DNA of 64,000 nt from NCBI RefSeq assembly GCF_022539665.2, contig NC_081334.1, positions 7,410,424 through 7,474,423 on the forward strand. The letters are read 5' to 3'. The notes under the pieces were generated by a model. The model was given only the letters and a program-made list of their open reading frames with translations, had not been told where the DNA came from and made no database searches. Positions 47,660-62,009 of the stretch are shown piece by piece. Source of the DNA: Daphnia carinata (taxonomy: Eukaryota > Arthropoda > Branchiopoda > Diplostraca > Daphniidae). Position numbers and translations under genes: made by a program. Position 1 is the first letter of the stretch, and each line of letters starts with the position of its first letter.

Positions 47660-50600
47660 TTTGCGGTCGTCCAAACTGCTGATGTATAACGTAATTTTTC
47701 TTTTTTTTTTTTCCTCACCACAACGACCATCGATAACTCTTTATTAATATCCTCTACGTATACGTCTAGGTTGGAAGAAAGTATCAAATGGTAAGTGCGG
47801 TTTCTTTCCCCCTAAAAAAAAAAAGAAGTGAAGAAGAAAAAGTTTGAAACTTTTTGGAGAGGGATGCGTGACAAAATCCGGTTTGAAAACTTTCATCGAA
47901 AAACAGCATGTGTTTTGCGTGTATACACGCGTCTACATTTTTACATTTATAGACATGCAAGTGTATTTCTAATGGGATATACATGCGCAATAGTCTGTTG
48001 GCCATCATCCGTTAATAATTTGGGAATGAGAGATTTAAAACAGAATTAATCCGGTTATGTTAAGTTTCGACATCTGAATGTATGCCAACGAAATTTGCGG
48101 ATATATTCTAGTGTGCGCGACTTTCAATTTCATTGACGAAATTAACTTTTTTTTTGTGTGTGTGCAGGCACTTTTTAATGAGATCTCCCCATGTATAGGT
48201 CGAATAGCTCGAGGCATGGTAATAAAACAAATGGATGGTGATTCATCTTGATGGCCACGCCCAGCTTTGTGCCAATGGCTCAAGTGCAACTTGGTTCGTT
48301 AAATGTTGTTTTCTTTTTTTACTTTAGCAGAGCCTTAGGAAATAACGGAATAGTAGAGAACGGAAATCAATTATTTTGCTTTCCATTTGAAAAAGGAATA
48401 TGAAGAAATGAATTACGAACAATGGCCATCAGTCCTCTTTCTCAATAGACTTCTTAAAAGTTTGCTCATGTTCACCTCCATTTTCGGTTGGCAATTTGTT
48501 TCTATTTGATGGAGACCGACTCCTATTTTAAACCACACGATCGATGATTGATTCAATTTTCGCGCGCATGTAACGTTGCTCTTACGATGATGACGTGATT
48601 CTACTCTGTAATCGACCACTTTAAATAATGAGAAACTATTTTACAAGAAAACAACGGCAGCTGATGACATTCAGCCCAATCAAACTCAATTTGCATCAAT
48701 TGATGGAGCCCAAAAATCAATATGTAGGGGTCTAATAATATATGCAAACAACCTACGTGAAATAACGTGGTAAATTAGAATTTTCTTGAATTTTTTTTTT
48801 TTCGTCTGCCTGCGTGAAAATAATGAAATTCTGAATGTCCCCTTGTTTGGTCATAGCACACACAACTTGCCCTGTTGTGTTTATTGTGTACCGCGTGACA
48901 CGCCAAGGTCGGATGAGATGGAGAGAGTCACGAAAAAAAAACAAAAACAAAAGAAGAACAACAGGTTTTTTAGAACTCTGATATGGCGGTCGCCCAAACA
49001 CCATAAAGAAACAAAAAAAATAACAAAAGAAAATTTTAAATGTGCAACCCCATATTTTCATCTTGTTTTCCTTCTTCGAGTTTTCCCTTTTGCAAAGCCA
49101 AAGGAAAATACATGTCTATTAGTGGTGCTACTGTTTTCCCCTGTTGATGGAGCCATTGCGATCGACGGGCCAAACAGGAGTGACGAACTCCACCTGTGTC
49201 CAAAATATAAAAAAAAAAGAATTTTCTTTTTGTTTGAAATAAAGAATGACATCATCGCCTTGCGCAATAACGTTTCATTTAACAAGAACATATTCTTTTT
49301 GAAAGAGAGGGAAAAATAAAAGGCTTTTAAAATTTGTCTCAATTTTTTTTGGCACACAGGTAAGAACAATTTTAAAGCTTTTATCTATTCAAGTTGTCCC
49401 AACGTTTTTGGTGTTATACTGCCAGACTTTATAAGGGATCCTACTATGGACCATTTTGTCGTTCATTTAAGCCACATCGTTTTGAATAAGCTTCTACTCG
49501 TGTTTGTGTCTACGGTGTCGGAATGAATCAATCGGTTTATTCGCTGGATCATCTAACGCAAAAAAAAAAAAAATGAGCACACACAATCGACGAAAAGAAA
49601 CGGGATCTACACGAACGACTGATTCTAGTTCGCTGTCGGGAATTCTTCGTGAATCACGTCCGCGGGTCAAGCGAGAAATAAAGAAATAACATTCCGGTCA
49701 TTGGTCGCCTAATTACAAACACGTGCGCATTATTTTTTGAGATTCATTTATTCTTTTTAAAATGCCGTGATTACTTTGATTAATGTTGCAAGAAAACGAA
49801 ACTGTAAATAAAAAAAAAAAAAACTTTAGAAAGAACATTTTGCATAAGAGGAACGTTCGGTAACGTGAGCTGACCAGGCACTTATTCAGTAACCAGATAT
49901 CGTAGTCTCTTTGTTTTGTTTCACCCTTTTGTTTGTGAGTCTAAATATAAAACGATAGGCACGTGAACAAGAAAAGTTAGGGTTGAGTGAACCAACTGAC
50001 AGGCAAGGTAATTCGAATAGATGAGAATGTCAATACCGGTGATATAACAGCGGCAGCTATTCACGCAACCCTATTGGGCCGTTTTGATTGTGTTCTTTTA
50101 GATATATGTATCCTAGTCAGTTGGACATCAGTCTGTGCATCATACACAGACGTGGCATGCCTATATAAGAGATTACACGAACGGGATTGACACGGGTCAT
50201 TTACACGAGCCCCTGTATACGTGCGTGTTGTGCGTTTTATCGATTTTCGTAAGGAGAACACGGGGGGAGGGGAAGTAGAGCAATAATAACAAGAGTGAAT
50301 ATGTGGTGTTATGATCCCGAGCGAGCCGTTTGATTAGCTTTACCACGTCCAACATCTGATTAGCCTCTTCATTTGTTTGCTTCCCGCTAATGTTGAAACT
50401 TGAACGAAATTTCATTTCTTTATCGCTTTTTCTGACGCAATCGAGTTCAGCTTTAATTTTGATTCAATTCGAAAAAACAGTTTTGAGATAGTTAATGGGC
50501 TTTTTATATAGGAAAAAAAATCAGGGGTGAATTGACGTCATAGAGCGAAGTAGCAGATCGACAAACCGTAAAGGATTTATCAACGGAGAGAGGGATAACA

Positions 50601-53600
50601 TGGTCCCCGAATGGGCACTACTCCCGCATTTCCCAATGTCTTATCAGATAACGTTCAATCATACGTTCGCATCTGCAACTCAATTAACATCTTGAAAAAA
50701 AAAATATGGGGGATTGGAGATATGTTTAAAACATCCGAATTACACAGCCGGCAAATTGGATTAGATGATATAATGGGAATTTGTATGTATCACCGAGTGA
50801 AAATCATGAAAAAGGTATGGGGAGAGAGACTGCAAATAGATCTCAATTCCAGATGGATCATGTGGGCGTATAGCACGGGAAAAAGTAGATCACAAGAGAC
50901 GCATATCTTATCCCCACATCCGTATGCAAATTACTTTCGGAATACGATTCACGGTATTCCTTTTTTTTTTATTGATACGTGCTGCCACTATGTAATATAG
51001 GGTGATGGCCATATAGTTTTGGAATCATCACCCAGTGGCCAAAAAGTTCAAACGACAGGGCACGATCATAAAAAAAAAGAATATTTTAAAAGCGTCTCCT
51101 TTTTCATGGGAAATCTGTGGAACGAAAAAAATGTTGCCTTTTAAATCTTTTATTATTCCACACATTGCGGACGTTGTCTGTTAATAATTTTCAACTGTGG
51201 CTTTTTTTCTCTTGAAATATTTAGACATCATTGCTTTTTTTTTTTGCAATGACGTAAACATCCTGTAAGGAATTCAGGCCACTATGTAAATTCTATTCTC
51301 GGTTTGAAAAAAAGGGGAGAATTTTATATTTTTCAAAGGTAAAAAAAAAAAAAATGTGTGTTTGCGTGTGAAACTCCGTGTAACTTATGAGGGAAAAGGG
51401 CGTGGAGAGTCTGATTTTGGGTGATGAAACATAGAGAGTCTATGCCACGGCTCAGTATTGAAATATACAAACACCACCCATTTTTAATAGGTTTGTGTAT
51501 TGCAATGCCCTACATTTTTTTCCTCCTTCCAGTTGGTGGGATAATAAACAATTTATAGACCGTCTTGAAAAGCTATTTTAAATATAACTGACTATTGATT
51601 AGCCTTCCTCTAACGTCTTTTTCTTCTCCTGTGAATAATTTTTATTTCGAAACATTTGTCAGTTTATTCACGGACTGCGTGATATACAGAGAGAATAACA
51701 AACATCAAAGAAACTGTATATATTTACAGCAGTATAGATGATGGAACACACACTCGAATATCGATTTCCCCTGTCCAAATATGCAAAAAAAGGAGATGTA
51801 TCCTTAAAAAAAAAACTGTATCGTCGTGACTCTTTAAAAACTCCTTTCTCTCTGTGTTTCAATCCCATCCAAATCTGTATGGGTTTTGGCTACGCTTCGG
51901 AAATATATGAATTAAAAATGCCATGCATTTGCATTTGAAACATAATACGACTGCATTTTCTGGGTTTTTAAAGAAACTATGAAAAAAAAAAAATATTTTC
52001 TTATGGAACCAAAAGGAAAATCGAGCAATCAAAAAATAATTGTACAGACCATCGCTCCAAACTGGAACACAGAGGTAATGATTATATGAAGGAAACAATT
52101 ATTTATGGACCGCTATTGTTTTTCTTTAGACGAAAAGACAATATCATTTAAATCATTTTTTTTTTGTTTCTTGATAAATGATATCATATTTTTCATGCCC
52201 GTTTGAGCCTTCGCCTCGAGCCAAAAGGAGCAAAGCGGAGATTTGCTAACAATGGATTGCGATTGCAAGGACAAGCGATCATCATATGTCTTCACATTTA
52301 TTTTTTTCTTGGCTCTACGGTTGAAGGGCATTTTTCAATGAAGTGAAATGCGGGCTGTTGTCGAAGAGAAGTCTATGCAAATTTTCCTCTGCGACGTCAT
52401 TTCACTATTGAATTTTTCACAAATTTATCGCTGTTGGTTGATTATTTATGAAAAAAAAAATGGCAACAAAATCCACAAAATTGTTGGGTTCGGCGCCTTA
52501 CGTTTTCCATGACGTCATCACCATTCATCAAAGAGATTCAGTTAGTCAGCGTAGAATATATGTTGAACAGGGGAAAACGATTTCTGCCCCCGACGAAGCT
52601 CCAAACGGTTGGCAAAAAACATAAATGTTTCTTACATAGAGGAACTTTCTCGGTTGCATTAGCATACACATAAAGGCAGATGGGTTGAAAAAAAAAAAAA
52701 AAAAATGTCAGTGTCACTGAGAACGAATGTTCCAACCATATAGACTCTTGTCTGTCATCGTGATTCCATGAGTGTCACGCTCTGCCTTCATTTCTTTAAT
52801 CGCCGTCTATCCATCCGAAATGTAGATCATCTGGAAATTCTCTTTTGGCGATCGTACGTCGGTTTCCCGATCCCTTTCACGCAGTTATCTCTTAAGCGTG
52901 GACTACGTTTTTTAAAACTGATAATAAAAAGACTTAATGGTCGGTATTTTTAATGGTGACTATATCCAGCGGATCTATTCAAATTTTGTGCTGTTTCTAT
53001 TTCAATTTTCGAAACGACACTATCATCCTCGCCAGATCGTTTTCAAAAACAGGAACCATCGTTGAATGAAAACATTCCGATGGCCGTCGACTGTCGTGAA
53101 TTCGTGATCGATAAATTATCTCGTTTATTTTTCCGTGTATTTTTGTTTTTTGTTTTATTGTTTTTTTTTTTTTCTCTTTTCCGAAAATTTGAATAAATAA
53201 AAACTCACAGACGGAGGGACACGACGCCATCATGATTTTTTCGGTGTCTCTTTTGTTTTTTATTTTCTTTTCGTCTTTTGTTTAGTGCAAAAAAAAAAAA
53301 AAAAAAGATTTTCATCCACACGACCGTTTTTCATTTGTCATTTTGTCCTTTGTTTTTTTTTGTTTTTTGAATTGCATTTGTTTGTATCACGCCGTATACA
53401 AGCGCGCGCTAATCAAACGGGGACGGTTTCACTGATTTTTTTTCCCCCCTCTCTTCTCCTCGGGCGTGGCTGCGTGAAAAACGCAGAGAACAATCCGACG
53501 TCTTAATCATTGGCGATTTATCGGTCGAGATTCAGACGCCAGATTACAATGTCCCCATCGCCAAAAAGCGTGAAATAACAATAGGACATTCCAATCTAAC

Positions 53601-56600
53601 GCAATCGTTGCGCTCATGCCCTCAAGACACTATCAACGACGTAGAAATTTAATTTCAAAATTGAGGTATACCCACACACAAGTCACCGCTGAATATTTAA
53701 TCGATTCGTTTTTATTGTTCTTTTTGCATGTCTTTAATGGTCATAGTTGATTACTAATGATTAACCTTTTTTATTCCCCTCTAATTGGAAGTCTTTTTTC
53801 ACACGGTGTTGCATATATTTTTTTAAGAAAGGGCAAAGAATAGATTGAAATTCAAATTTTTGATTTCCCAACTCCGATACGGGTTGTAACGGTAACACAT
53901 CACTGACGGTATAAACAAAAAAGAAATTGTCCTTTTCTCCCAACAATTTTGTTGTTGTCATAGCCACGAAAAAAAAAAAAAAATAGGAGTTTTTTTTCTT
54001 TCTTTTTTTGACAAGAGAAATTTATAACACAATCGTTTTCGACCCTCAGGGTTTAACCGCTTCACCACCAAAGAAAAAGTAAACAACTCGTTTCCGTTTC
54101 TTGACACGTCACGTATTGCTTTGTTGTTTCTGCGTGTAAAAAAAAAAAAAAAAAAAAAAAATGTGGAATAAATTTGACGACGATGCGAGTTTTTTCAGCC
54201 TTGGAAGCAGCAGCAGCCACGGACACAATAAACATAACGGGGAATATCAGCCACCTCCGTATATTATATTGCCAAGCCTGTCCGCGTTCAAAATTAGAAA
54301 ATTCCTTTTAACCCCGGCCTTATTTTTGTTCAAAAAAATCTGCGCATCATTTCACATAGTTTTTATGATATCAAAGAAAAAAAAAAGGGGCGGATGAAAA
54401 GAAATGAATGTCCAAACTTTTGACATTGAATCAGATGTTGTATATACTTCGTCGTGCGTGTACACGCCGACAACAATGCAAACAAGAATGATGAGCCAGA
54501 GGACGATGAAAAATGCTACCCGCAAAATGAAAAAGATACCGCGTCTATACAGCGAACCGTCCTCCATATAAAAGATAATCATTCCTATTATTATTATTAT
54601 TATTATTTTGATTTCACTATAAAGATATAGCCGTTGCTATTTATGCGTTTGCTGTGCTCTCCATTCGCGCCATTGTGTTACGAAAACATTACATTTTCCC
54701 TCCTTATTTTTATTCTTTGCTGGCTACTATTATCTACCTCGTATATGTTGGTAGTATACGTTATTGTTATTACAATAGTAAACATAGCCTTTTGCAACAT
54801 TTTTTTCTTTTCTGCTTCTATATTACATAAGCAATATGACGCGTGTGTCAGGTCGAGCAGAGAGAAAGCTTTTCTGGCTTGCTGTGTGCTGACAGCATTA
54901 TTATATATACGTTTTAAACCGTTTTTCTTATGGCTTCGTTGTATAACCCCGCAGCAAACAAGTGACCCTTTTCCATCATCGTTTTCTTTTGTGTTGTGTG
55001 TTTTTGTTGCCTATATTTATACGTTGCTGGAGGTATTCATCGTTTGGGGGCGAGGTCGCAAGGTTAATTGATACTGTTTTTTTTTTTTTATCATTTGCGT
55101 ATTCGTTATAGCCAGGAGCCAAAAGACGTTTGTCATTCTACCGAGTTCGTTTTTTTTTTAAATAGAGAAAATAGAGAAGCTTAAGTTAATAAAAGGTGTG
55201 ATGTAGGCTAGGTGCATCGCGATCGAACGTAAACTATTTGAATAAATCAAACGTTGGCTTGTCTCAATTTCACGCCAATCAAAAACTGGAAAACAGAAAC
55301 TAACTGTATTAGGAGATAGAATATAAGAGAAAATCACTCAACCGACTTCTGACGTCACATCCCCTTTTCTGTTCGTATAATTGACTGCATTATATCTGTG
55401 CTGTTTGTAGGAAATCCAATCAGTTATTCATGCAACTCTCACCCCACAAAGAAAAGCCGCTCTCTGTTTTTCCTTTCCCCCATTTCCTTCATCATCAGAG
55501 AGTGTGACAGTAATGGCGTTTCTCTGCACACTTCCCCATATAAATACAGTCTATAGATTATATGGTTACACACCACACACACACACGCTGGCTGCTGTAT
55601 ATGTCTTTTTCATTAGGGCCGTGCTACGTTCGAAGATGTTCGAATTTCCATGCGAAACTTTTAAGGAAATCAAAGGGCGGAAATCGAGTTCCCTTGGTGG
55701 CAGGCGCGCCATCACAGAAGCTCCTCTTACATTATCTTTAATACATTTCTTTAAATAAGAATTATGTGTATTTGTGGCTAATTTACTTACAATGCATCTA
55801 TCAGAGTATCGTTGAAATCGTTTTGTTTTGCTCTACATTTTCCTGTATGCAAATTCCAACAAATCAAAAATGCAACCGCGAAATGTTATTGAAAAATAGA
55901 TCGTTGAATGAAAAACATCTTGTATAGCTATCGTGTGCCAACTTTAAATACTTTAAGGTATTCGCAGAAGCTCTGCATCAGTGAAGCTGAATGCAACGAT
56001 CAGGAAATAAAGGAGCAGGGGGTCGCTTCCCACGCAAAGTGTTTGATGTTTTATACACAGATATTCGTTTCGCAGTGTTCCGATGCATGAAATCCTCGAA
56101 AACTTTTTGCGCGTGGGTTGTTAGTCATTCAGTATATGCAAAAAGAGACCTCTGATTGGGTGGGTATGACTCTAACGAGAAAATTGTTCAATACTAAAGA
56201 AGCGCATTCATTTGTAGACACAAGTGGCAGATTCTTTTTCGTCTATCCCTCTTTGCGTGCAATGATATACTAATGCGCGAGCGCTTTCTATTGTTGCCAC
56301 TCGTCATGTTTGTCTTGTTAAAGAGGAAGGTTATACAGTTCTCGTAATATATTCCGGGTGCCACAAAGAACGCGACGAAATAATAATGACTCACTTCACA
56401 GTAGCCCATCATCAAACCCGACTTAATCAACGGCATGTAGCTGGGTGTGCTTATTCTTTTATGCATCACAGTCGGGACTAGGGAGGAAAAGGTCCTACTG
56501 TTGATTTGTTGGTGACAATCTCGAACCCAAACTTTCGAATCAAACGCCCCCACGCCTAAAGACTTGTCAGCTTTCTTAAATAAAAGAATATAAAATTCTT

Positions 56601-59600
56601 TCTTGGGATCGTTGTTTTTTTTTTGTTTTTTTCTCCCTCCCTTTCGGAGCCGCTTATTCATCTGATCGTTTCACGCATCTCGGGACATCAAAGTTTCACA
56701 AACTCTGACGCTTTTCCAGCGCGCTTTTTGATGACGATCGTTGGCCGGAGATAGCAGACACATCAAGGATTCACGACATGGAAGAAATCAGATCGAATCC
56801 GAAGCCGCACATCAGAATGCTTCCCATTCTCGATGTGATATCCAATAGCTCGAGAGAATAGGTTGCCTTCAAACTGTATGCACACAGCAACCGTCTAGAG
56901 ATTGAGCAGCACAAAACAAGGCAACTTTGGGTCGCTGTTGTTGTTGTTGCGCATAATAAAAGAGACACTGGGTTTAGAATGCAAATGCAATGAAAAGTTT
57001 AACATTACATATAGGGCGGGAAAGGCAAGAATTTGAAACTGACAGCAGGGCACATTCTCTTAGTACAGAGCTGGCAGAAAATTGCGCTGGTTCCTTTTGG
57101 ATTGTTTACGAAGTTGATTATATATAGGATTGGACATGATGAAAGGATATACGGGTAAACTTTTGACTTCCTCGTGTGCAATGGAACTCAGTCTCTGCAT
57201 CGGCCAATTGCCTGTTTGAAACTTTAGTGGAGAGGATGCGCCCTCTGCGCGTGAATGAATCTGACCTGAATTTCAGCGTCAAAACTTTTCGTCGATTAGT
57301 CAATTAGACTGTGAACGGATGGACAGCTTTTCACGCATACGGGTGCGTCGGTTGCAGTATAGGATGGAAATAGAAATTTCTATGTGTCTGTGTGTCTGTA
57401 TATGTACATATGTCTGTCTTCATCCGGCATGTTTTTTTTTTCACAGTTTTTCCTTGCATCCGGTCATTTCGTTTTCTCGTTTAGTTAACGAGATGTTCCG
57501 GTCTTGGGATATAAATGAAAACTGGAATGTATGCATTCGTATAAGTAAAAAGAATTTCATCTGAGCTAAATTACTATGAACTGTTGAAGACGAATAAAAA
57601 GAAAATGCAAAAGCTTCCGTTTTATTCCGTTTGTTAAATCCGCAAAATATTGAAATTTTTTTAAGGAATGGCGAATTCCGCGACACCTAGTAACCAATTG
57701 TGTCACTATGTGCTTGATTTAATAAAAAGAGCTAAACGAGACATACGCAAAAAAAATTTATCATCAACATATATATTGTAACGACGGAAACAATAATTTA
57801 TTGGGCTAAATCGTTTTTCCATTGTCTTTTAACAGATCAAATGAACGAATTAATTTTCATAATGTTTTTTAAAAAATAATTCTTTCAAGAAGATATCGCA
57901 AGTGACACCTATCATACAACTTGAGTACTATTGCATTTTCAATACTCAACAAAAATTGACCTCTTGTGTCGGAATAATGAACTGCTGCGATAAATTGAAT
58001 ATTTATTATTCGAATCAGACGACGTAAACTATCGAAGTGCCAAAAAAAACTAAATAAATAAACAAACTGTTGCGTTTTCACATCGACGAAAGGCACGAAA
58101 GAGTCTTTTCCATTTTTTTTCCGTCATTTTATATACAACCAGTATGGAAGGTCTAAACGAAAATTTTTTAGACAAACACAATCTCGCAGAGATCCATCAT
58201 GCACGTAGGATTCCTGGCGAAACCACGTGAGTTATACCTTTGTTTCTTATCACGTTATTTATATCATTGCCCATCTTTCACGATAAAAGAAATGAATGCC
58301 AAAAAGGTTCGCAAAGCTTCCATTCTTGCTGTATAATCAGGGTAGACAAAGTTCGAAACACTCGTGTGCAATAAGCATTGATAGGTGGGAGTCCACCTGA
58401 TTGGTGAGTGTAGCCGCAAGGGCCGAGTTTTATTTAGTCCGACCACTAACGCCTGACAACTGGACGCTACTCGTTTTCGTTGCGTTTTTCTTTTCCTTCC
58501 TTTCCTGTGAGTGCCTGTCCATTTCACGAGACCCCCGCGTGGGGAAATTACCAACTCAAGTACCCCCGCCTTTCCCCCACTTGTTTACCCATCTCGAGAA
58601 AAAAAAAATCCGCCCGATTCATAAAGCCACCAATTGTGAACTCGTGCTTGCGACCTAGTAGGGGAAATACGTAAGCAGCGAAAAAAGAAAAAAAAAAAGG
58701 CCAACCGCCTTACGACGCACGCGCGATAACAGACCGAACAAGAGTTCGGTCAGAGTGGTCTTGTGTCTAGTGCACCGGACGGACGTGATATTATAGTTAT
58801 CTAGTGAAGCCTATAGTTCGAATTTTCAAGCAAAAGAAAAAAAAAATCACATTTTTTTTTTACTTCTTTTATCATTACTTTCATTGTGCACAACAAGAAA
58901 ATGAAGAATTCGGATTAAGAGAAAAAAAAAGGATTTTTTTTTTGGAGGATAGTTTGATTGGTGTTCAAGGGTGTGATACAGGTTTGTTTTGGCGACCGCA
59001 CATGACTCGCTCAAATAAATTGAATACCTCTCCGATATGTTTAGTGAAGCCAGGCTACGAAATATTTACATTTGTCTAGTTCTTTTTTTCCCCCTCTACG
59101 CATGGCTGTTATCAACTATCATAAGATTTTGCCAAAGGTTTTTTATCTTCCTTAAATGGATAAAATGGAAGACACTGGTCTTTTTCCTGAGGAGTCCTAT
59201 AAAAAAACTGAAATTAATTCGATAGCTTTTCTTGGTAACATAAAACCGAGAAAGAAAAACGCGCGTGCTTTCGCATAAACAATCATTTGCACACGTAGCG
59301 TACGTCAAATGTTCATCTAATCTGAAAGCTGGAAAGTAAACAACGGCTTCCAAAATTTTTAACTACCAAATGCTAAGCATGCGGACCTTGAGAAAAACTC
59401 CTCAGTCGTGTGCGTAGCTATCAGTTTATTGACCACCAGTTCACCTCTTTCAACATTCCGTCCTCCCCACCTCATGTGAGGTAGACAAGTAACGAACCAC
59501 TTCCTCAACAGCTAGCAGCCATTCTCTGTTTTACGTTATTTGCCGCTGGAAAAATCCCACGCCGGTCAGCTGATTGCCAAATCAGGCCCTCCCTCCTCGC

Positions 59601-59741
59601 TTCCTAAAACAAAAACAAAAAAACAAACAAACAAAAAAATTACGCCGGGGTTTTTAACTATGTCCACTCAAACTGATAACAATGACCGACTTCCCTCTCA
59701 CATTTCTTGATTGCCGTATACTAATTCTATGTCTCATGCAG
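47660..59741. other. Long AT-rich region, no gene recognised
   Basis: Twelve kilobases with many A/T runs. Open frames are short, rich in Lys/Asn/Phe/Ile as expected from base composition, and lack family resemblance. One short frame starting at 58144 ends in a strong donor (ACCAC|GTGAGT at 58226/58227) but has no phase-compatible partner that I could find. Distal promoter or 5' leader sequence of dystrophin could lie here. Confidence 0.5.
54586..54608. repeat. (TAT)n trinucleotide repeat
   Basis: About eight perfect TAT units read directly. Confidence 0.9.
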
Positions 59742-60279
59742 CCGATTTCGTCATGGATAAGGGACCAAAACCGCCTGGATGTCAACTGTACGACCAACAC
59801 CTCTTCGATATTCAATGTGAGTTTAATTTTCAATTTGTCACTATCGATTGTTGCAAAATCAAGACTTTGAACTGGATCCAATGTTTTTTTGGTGCTTGTT
59901 GGCGTCGTGACACAAAAGGAAAATCGAAATCAACTATGGTCACGAAAAGAAAAGGTAGTTGATAGGTAGTAGCTTGACCACACAGCTCCCTACTGGCTAG
60001 CTCATTAAATTGCAGCGGAAAGACACCGTGATTGTTGACACAGACGCATGGAGCACGTTCCAAACAAGGACATTCTCTCCCCTCGAGCGGTTCTCCTATG
60101 CGTGCCCCGAACATAGTTTGAATAGCCAAGGTCCACTCCAGACTCTCTGGGCCGGGGACCGCACCTCCCTCCTCCGGATAGCCAAAAGAGCAGAGACTGT
60201 TGCGGACGAAAGCTCAGTACCGATTGATCTTGCATCAGTATTGGTCACGCGTCCCGGTTCTTTGAACGCAGATTCATAG
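59742..60279 (+). other. Candidate two-exon coding fragment, unrecognised
   Basis: Segment 59742-59816 (acceptor tctcatgcag, donor TTCAAT|GTGAGT) joins in phase 0 to 60016-60279 (acceptor taaattgcag), ending in TAG. The second part is 87 residues of mixed composition, with pieces such as DTVIVDTDAWSTFQTRTFSP and RIAKRAETVADESSVPIDLA, open in only one frame. The 5' part of the gene is not found. It could be the last exons of a small gene or a relic of a mobile element. It lies upstream of dystrophin on the same strand. Confidence 0.25.
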
Positions 60280-60464
60280 CTTTCTCTTGCAGTTAAACAA
60301 GAAAGATGGTTTTTGGCCCATTATGGTTTTAGTGAAACAAAAAATAGTCTGTCTGCTTTTAGGTGAGGTGTGAGCAAAAGAAAAAGAGGATTCACGTCAA
60401 TAAGGGCAGAAGACGAGAATTTGCATAAGCGAAGTTCTACCGAGTCCAACAAGCTCTTTCATAT

Positions 60465-60719
60465 TTGGCTAGCGGCCCGACTGTTCACCCAAAAAAAAAC
60501 GCTTTTCAACTTTGTTGTTTTGCCTTTTGGCGCAAAGGAAACTGTGCCCTCGCTCAGACTGGCAGCTGTTTTCGCCATTTCTTCCGTGCCATCAAACCGG
60601 ATCGTTGTGTTATTTGTGTGTACGTAGTCGAGTCAAAGAAATTTCCGCCGAATTATAAGGTCTGTTACGTCTGCAAGTCCAGGACAAAGAAATGGGCATT
60701 TGAAGTCCGAGTCCGTTGA
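60465..60719 (+). other. Cys-rich protein-like open frame
   Basis: An 84-residue frame with clustered cysteines: LCCFAFWRKGNC, then DRCVIC and KVCYVC, followed by a basic end (KSRTKKW). Two C-x2-C pairs spaced by 17 residues suggest a zinc ribbon or the Cys-rich tail seen in some DNA-transposon proteins, but no specific family is recognised. It may belong with the fragment at 59742-60279; no shared splice junction was established. Confidence 0.22.
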
Positions 60720-62009
60720 ATGTCGTAAATCAAAAAGTTTCGATTGAAATTCCGTACGCAGTGACCGAATCCATCCCTTAACGTTCGGCAGGGTTACACA
60801 CAGTGTGTTGCTGCGGAGGAGATCATTTCACGCCTGCGGGGTCGTTCCGTCCTCTTCTATATAAACAGGTGTGTCTCTTTTGGCCTCCACGTTTTTTTTT
60901 TTTTTTGCCTTGGGTTCACATGTTTGGATCCGGTGTTGAGCAGCTCGCAAAAACAAAACGAATTTCTTCACCCTGTGAAAAAAACACGTCTTGTATAAAA
61001 GATGTTTGAAGGTTGCATTCATGACCGAGGTATTCCAATAAATCAATTCGAACCGCCCGTCACGGCCGATTCTGGTGCAAGAATAGATATCAAGATGCGT
61101 GCGAGGTAAAGTTACATGTTAGCAATGATTGATTATTTGCCATTCACGATTTTTGCAGCGAGTAGAATTCGCAAATAGCCTCTGCTGTTGTCACTTTAAG
61201 TGATTCGTCTTGCCATAAAATGAAACATGTGATGTCCCCAACCGCAACTGGAATGACCGGCAATTGTGGGTCACCGGTGCGTGCAAACAACCGAAAAGCT
61301 AGCGTTTATCGTGGCGCGACAAACGACGTAAAAAAGCAGCAGCCAAAAACAGATTTAGGGAAAGGGAGTTTGTGTCCTTTTATGTTCATCACGCTTTTCT
61401 ATTGGTTTAGTCTTCTATTCTTTTTTTTTTTTAAGTTGAAACTAACAATGAAATATATGGCCCGACGAAAACAAATAGAATAAGCTTACCAACTGTTCAG
61501 CAGCCGGGAGGTTTTGACCTGAAAAAGAAAAAAACGTTGACTTTTGTTTTAACCTATTTGGGGCCATTGTCTTGACGTATAATTTTGTACAATTAATCGT
61601 GATACTTTTGATGGCATAACGTTAAAACAAATTAGTGAAAAGAATCTTGTTAGGTTAGCCTTGAAAAAGAAATTCGGGGAAAGCTTTTAAAACCAAGTAC
61701 GTCTGCTTCAATCGATTTAAGTATCGAATCTTGAAGAATCACGATAGTTTAAGCATGTTGACGATTCAATTTTTTCTATGCAAAGTGGAAGAAGTTTGTG
61801 TACCGTGACAGGTGGTTTTTATTCTGTCCAAGTTGTGGCTCAGTTTCAGTTCGAGAGCACGGCTTTCAAAGATAGGTGGGGTAAAATAAAGCTAAAAACG
61901 CCAATAAGCAACAAAAATTTTTCACCATGACGGGCTGATTCGTCGTCAGCGACTAGGCGTTTCGAGCTTTGTAATTTCACCGCGGCCTACCCGAAATATC
62001 TGGTTTAAC
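60720..62009. other. Spacer upstream of dystrophin with one exon-like segment
   Basis: Bases 61012-61105 are open between an acceptor (gatgtttgaag) and a donor (GCGAG|GTAAAG), starting CIHDRGIPINQFEPPV. No continuation was found: the next acceptor leads to an immediate stop. The rest is probably 5' leader or promoter sequence of dystrophin. Confidence 0.3.

Noticed and set aside
50611-51000. 129-codon plus-strand open frame
   Set aside because: No recognisable domain, no splice context, and residue use typical of AT-rich noncoding DNA.
53413-53652. Plus-strand 79-codon open stretch without ATG, containing DVLIIGDLSVEIQTPDYNVP
   Set aside because: Looks protein-like but lacks a start, a clear acceptor linked to other exons, or any recognised family.
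54352-54582. Minus-strand frame with a convincing membrane helix (FFILRVAFFIVLWLIILVCI)
   Set aside because: No phase-compatible next exon or family resemblance was found. Kept out as a feature, though a short first exon of an unseen gene is possible.
54634-55071. 145-codon plus-strand open frame rich in Leu, Ile, Phe and Val
   Set aside because: Composition follows from T-rich DNA; no homologous family and no splice partners.
56194-56661. 155-codon minus-strand open frame
   Set aside because: Basic, low-information composition, no domain. By rough estimate, one or so frame of this length is expected by chance in a window this size and composition.
58144-58226. Possible first coding exon (MEGLNENFLDKHNL...) with a strong GTGAGT donor
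   Set aside because: It ends in phase 2, whereas the dystrophin exon at 63009 needs phase 1, and no other partner in the right phase was found.
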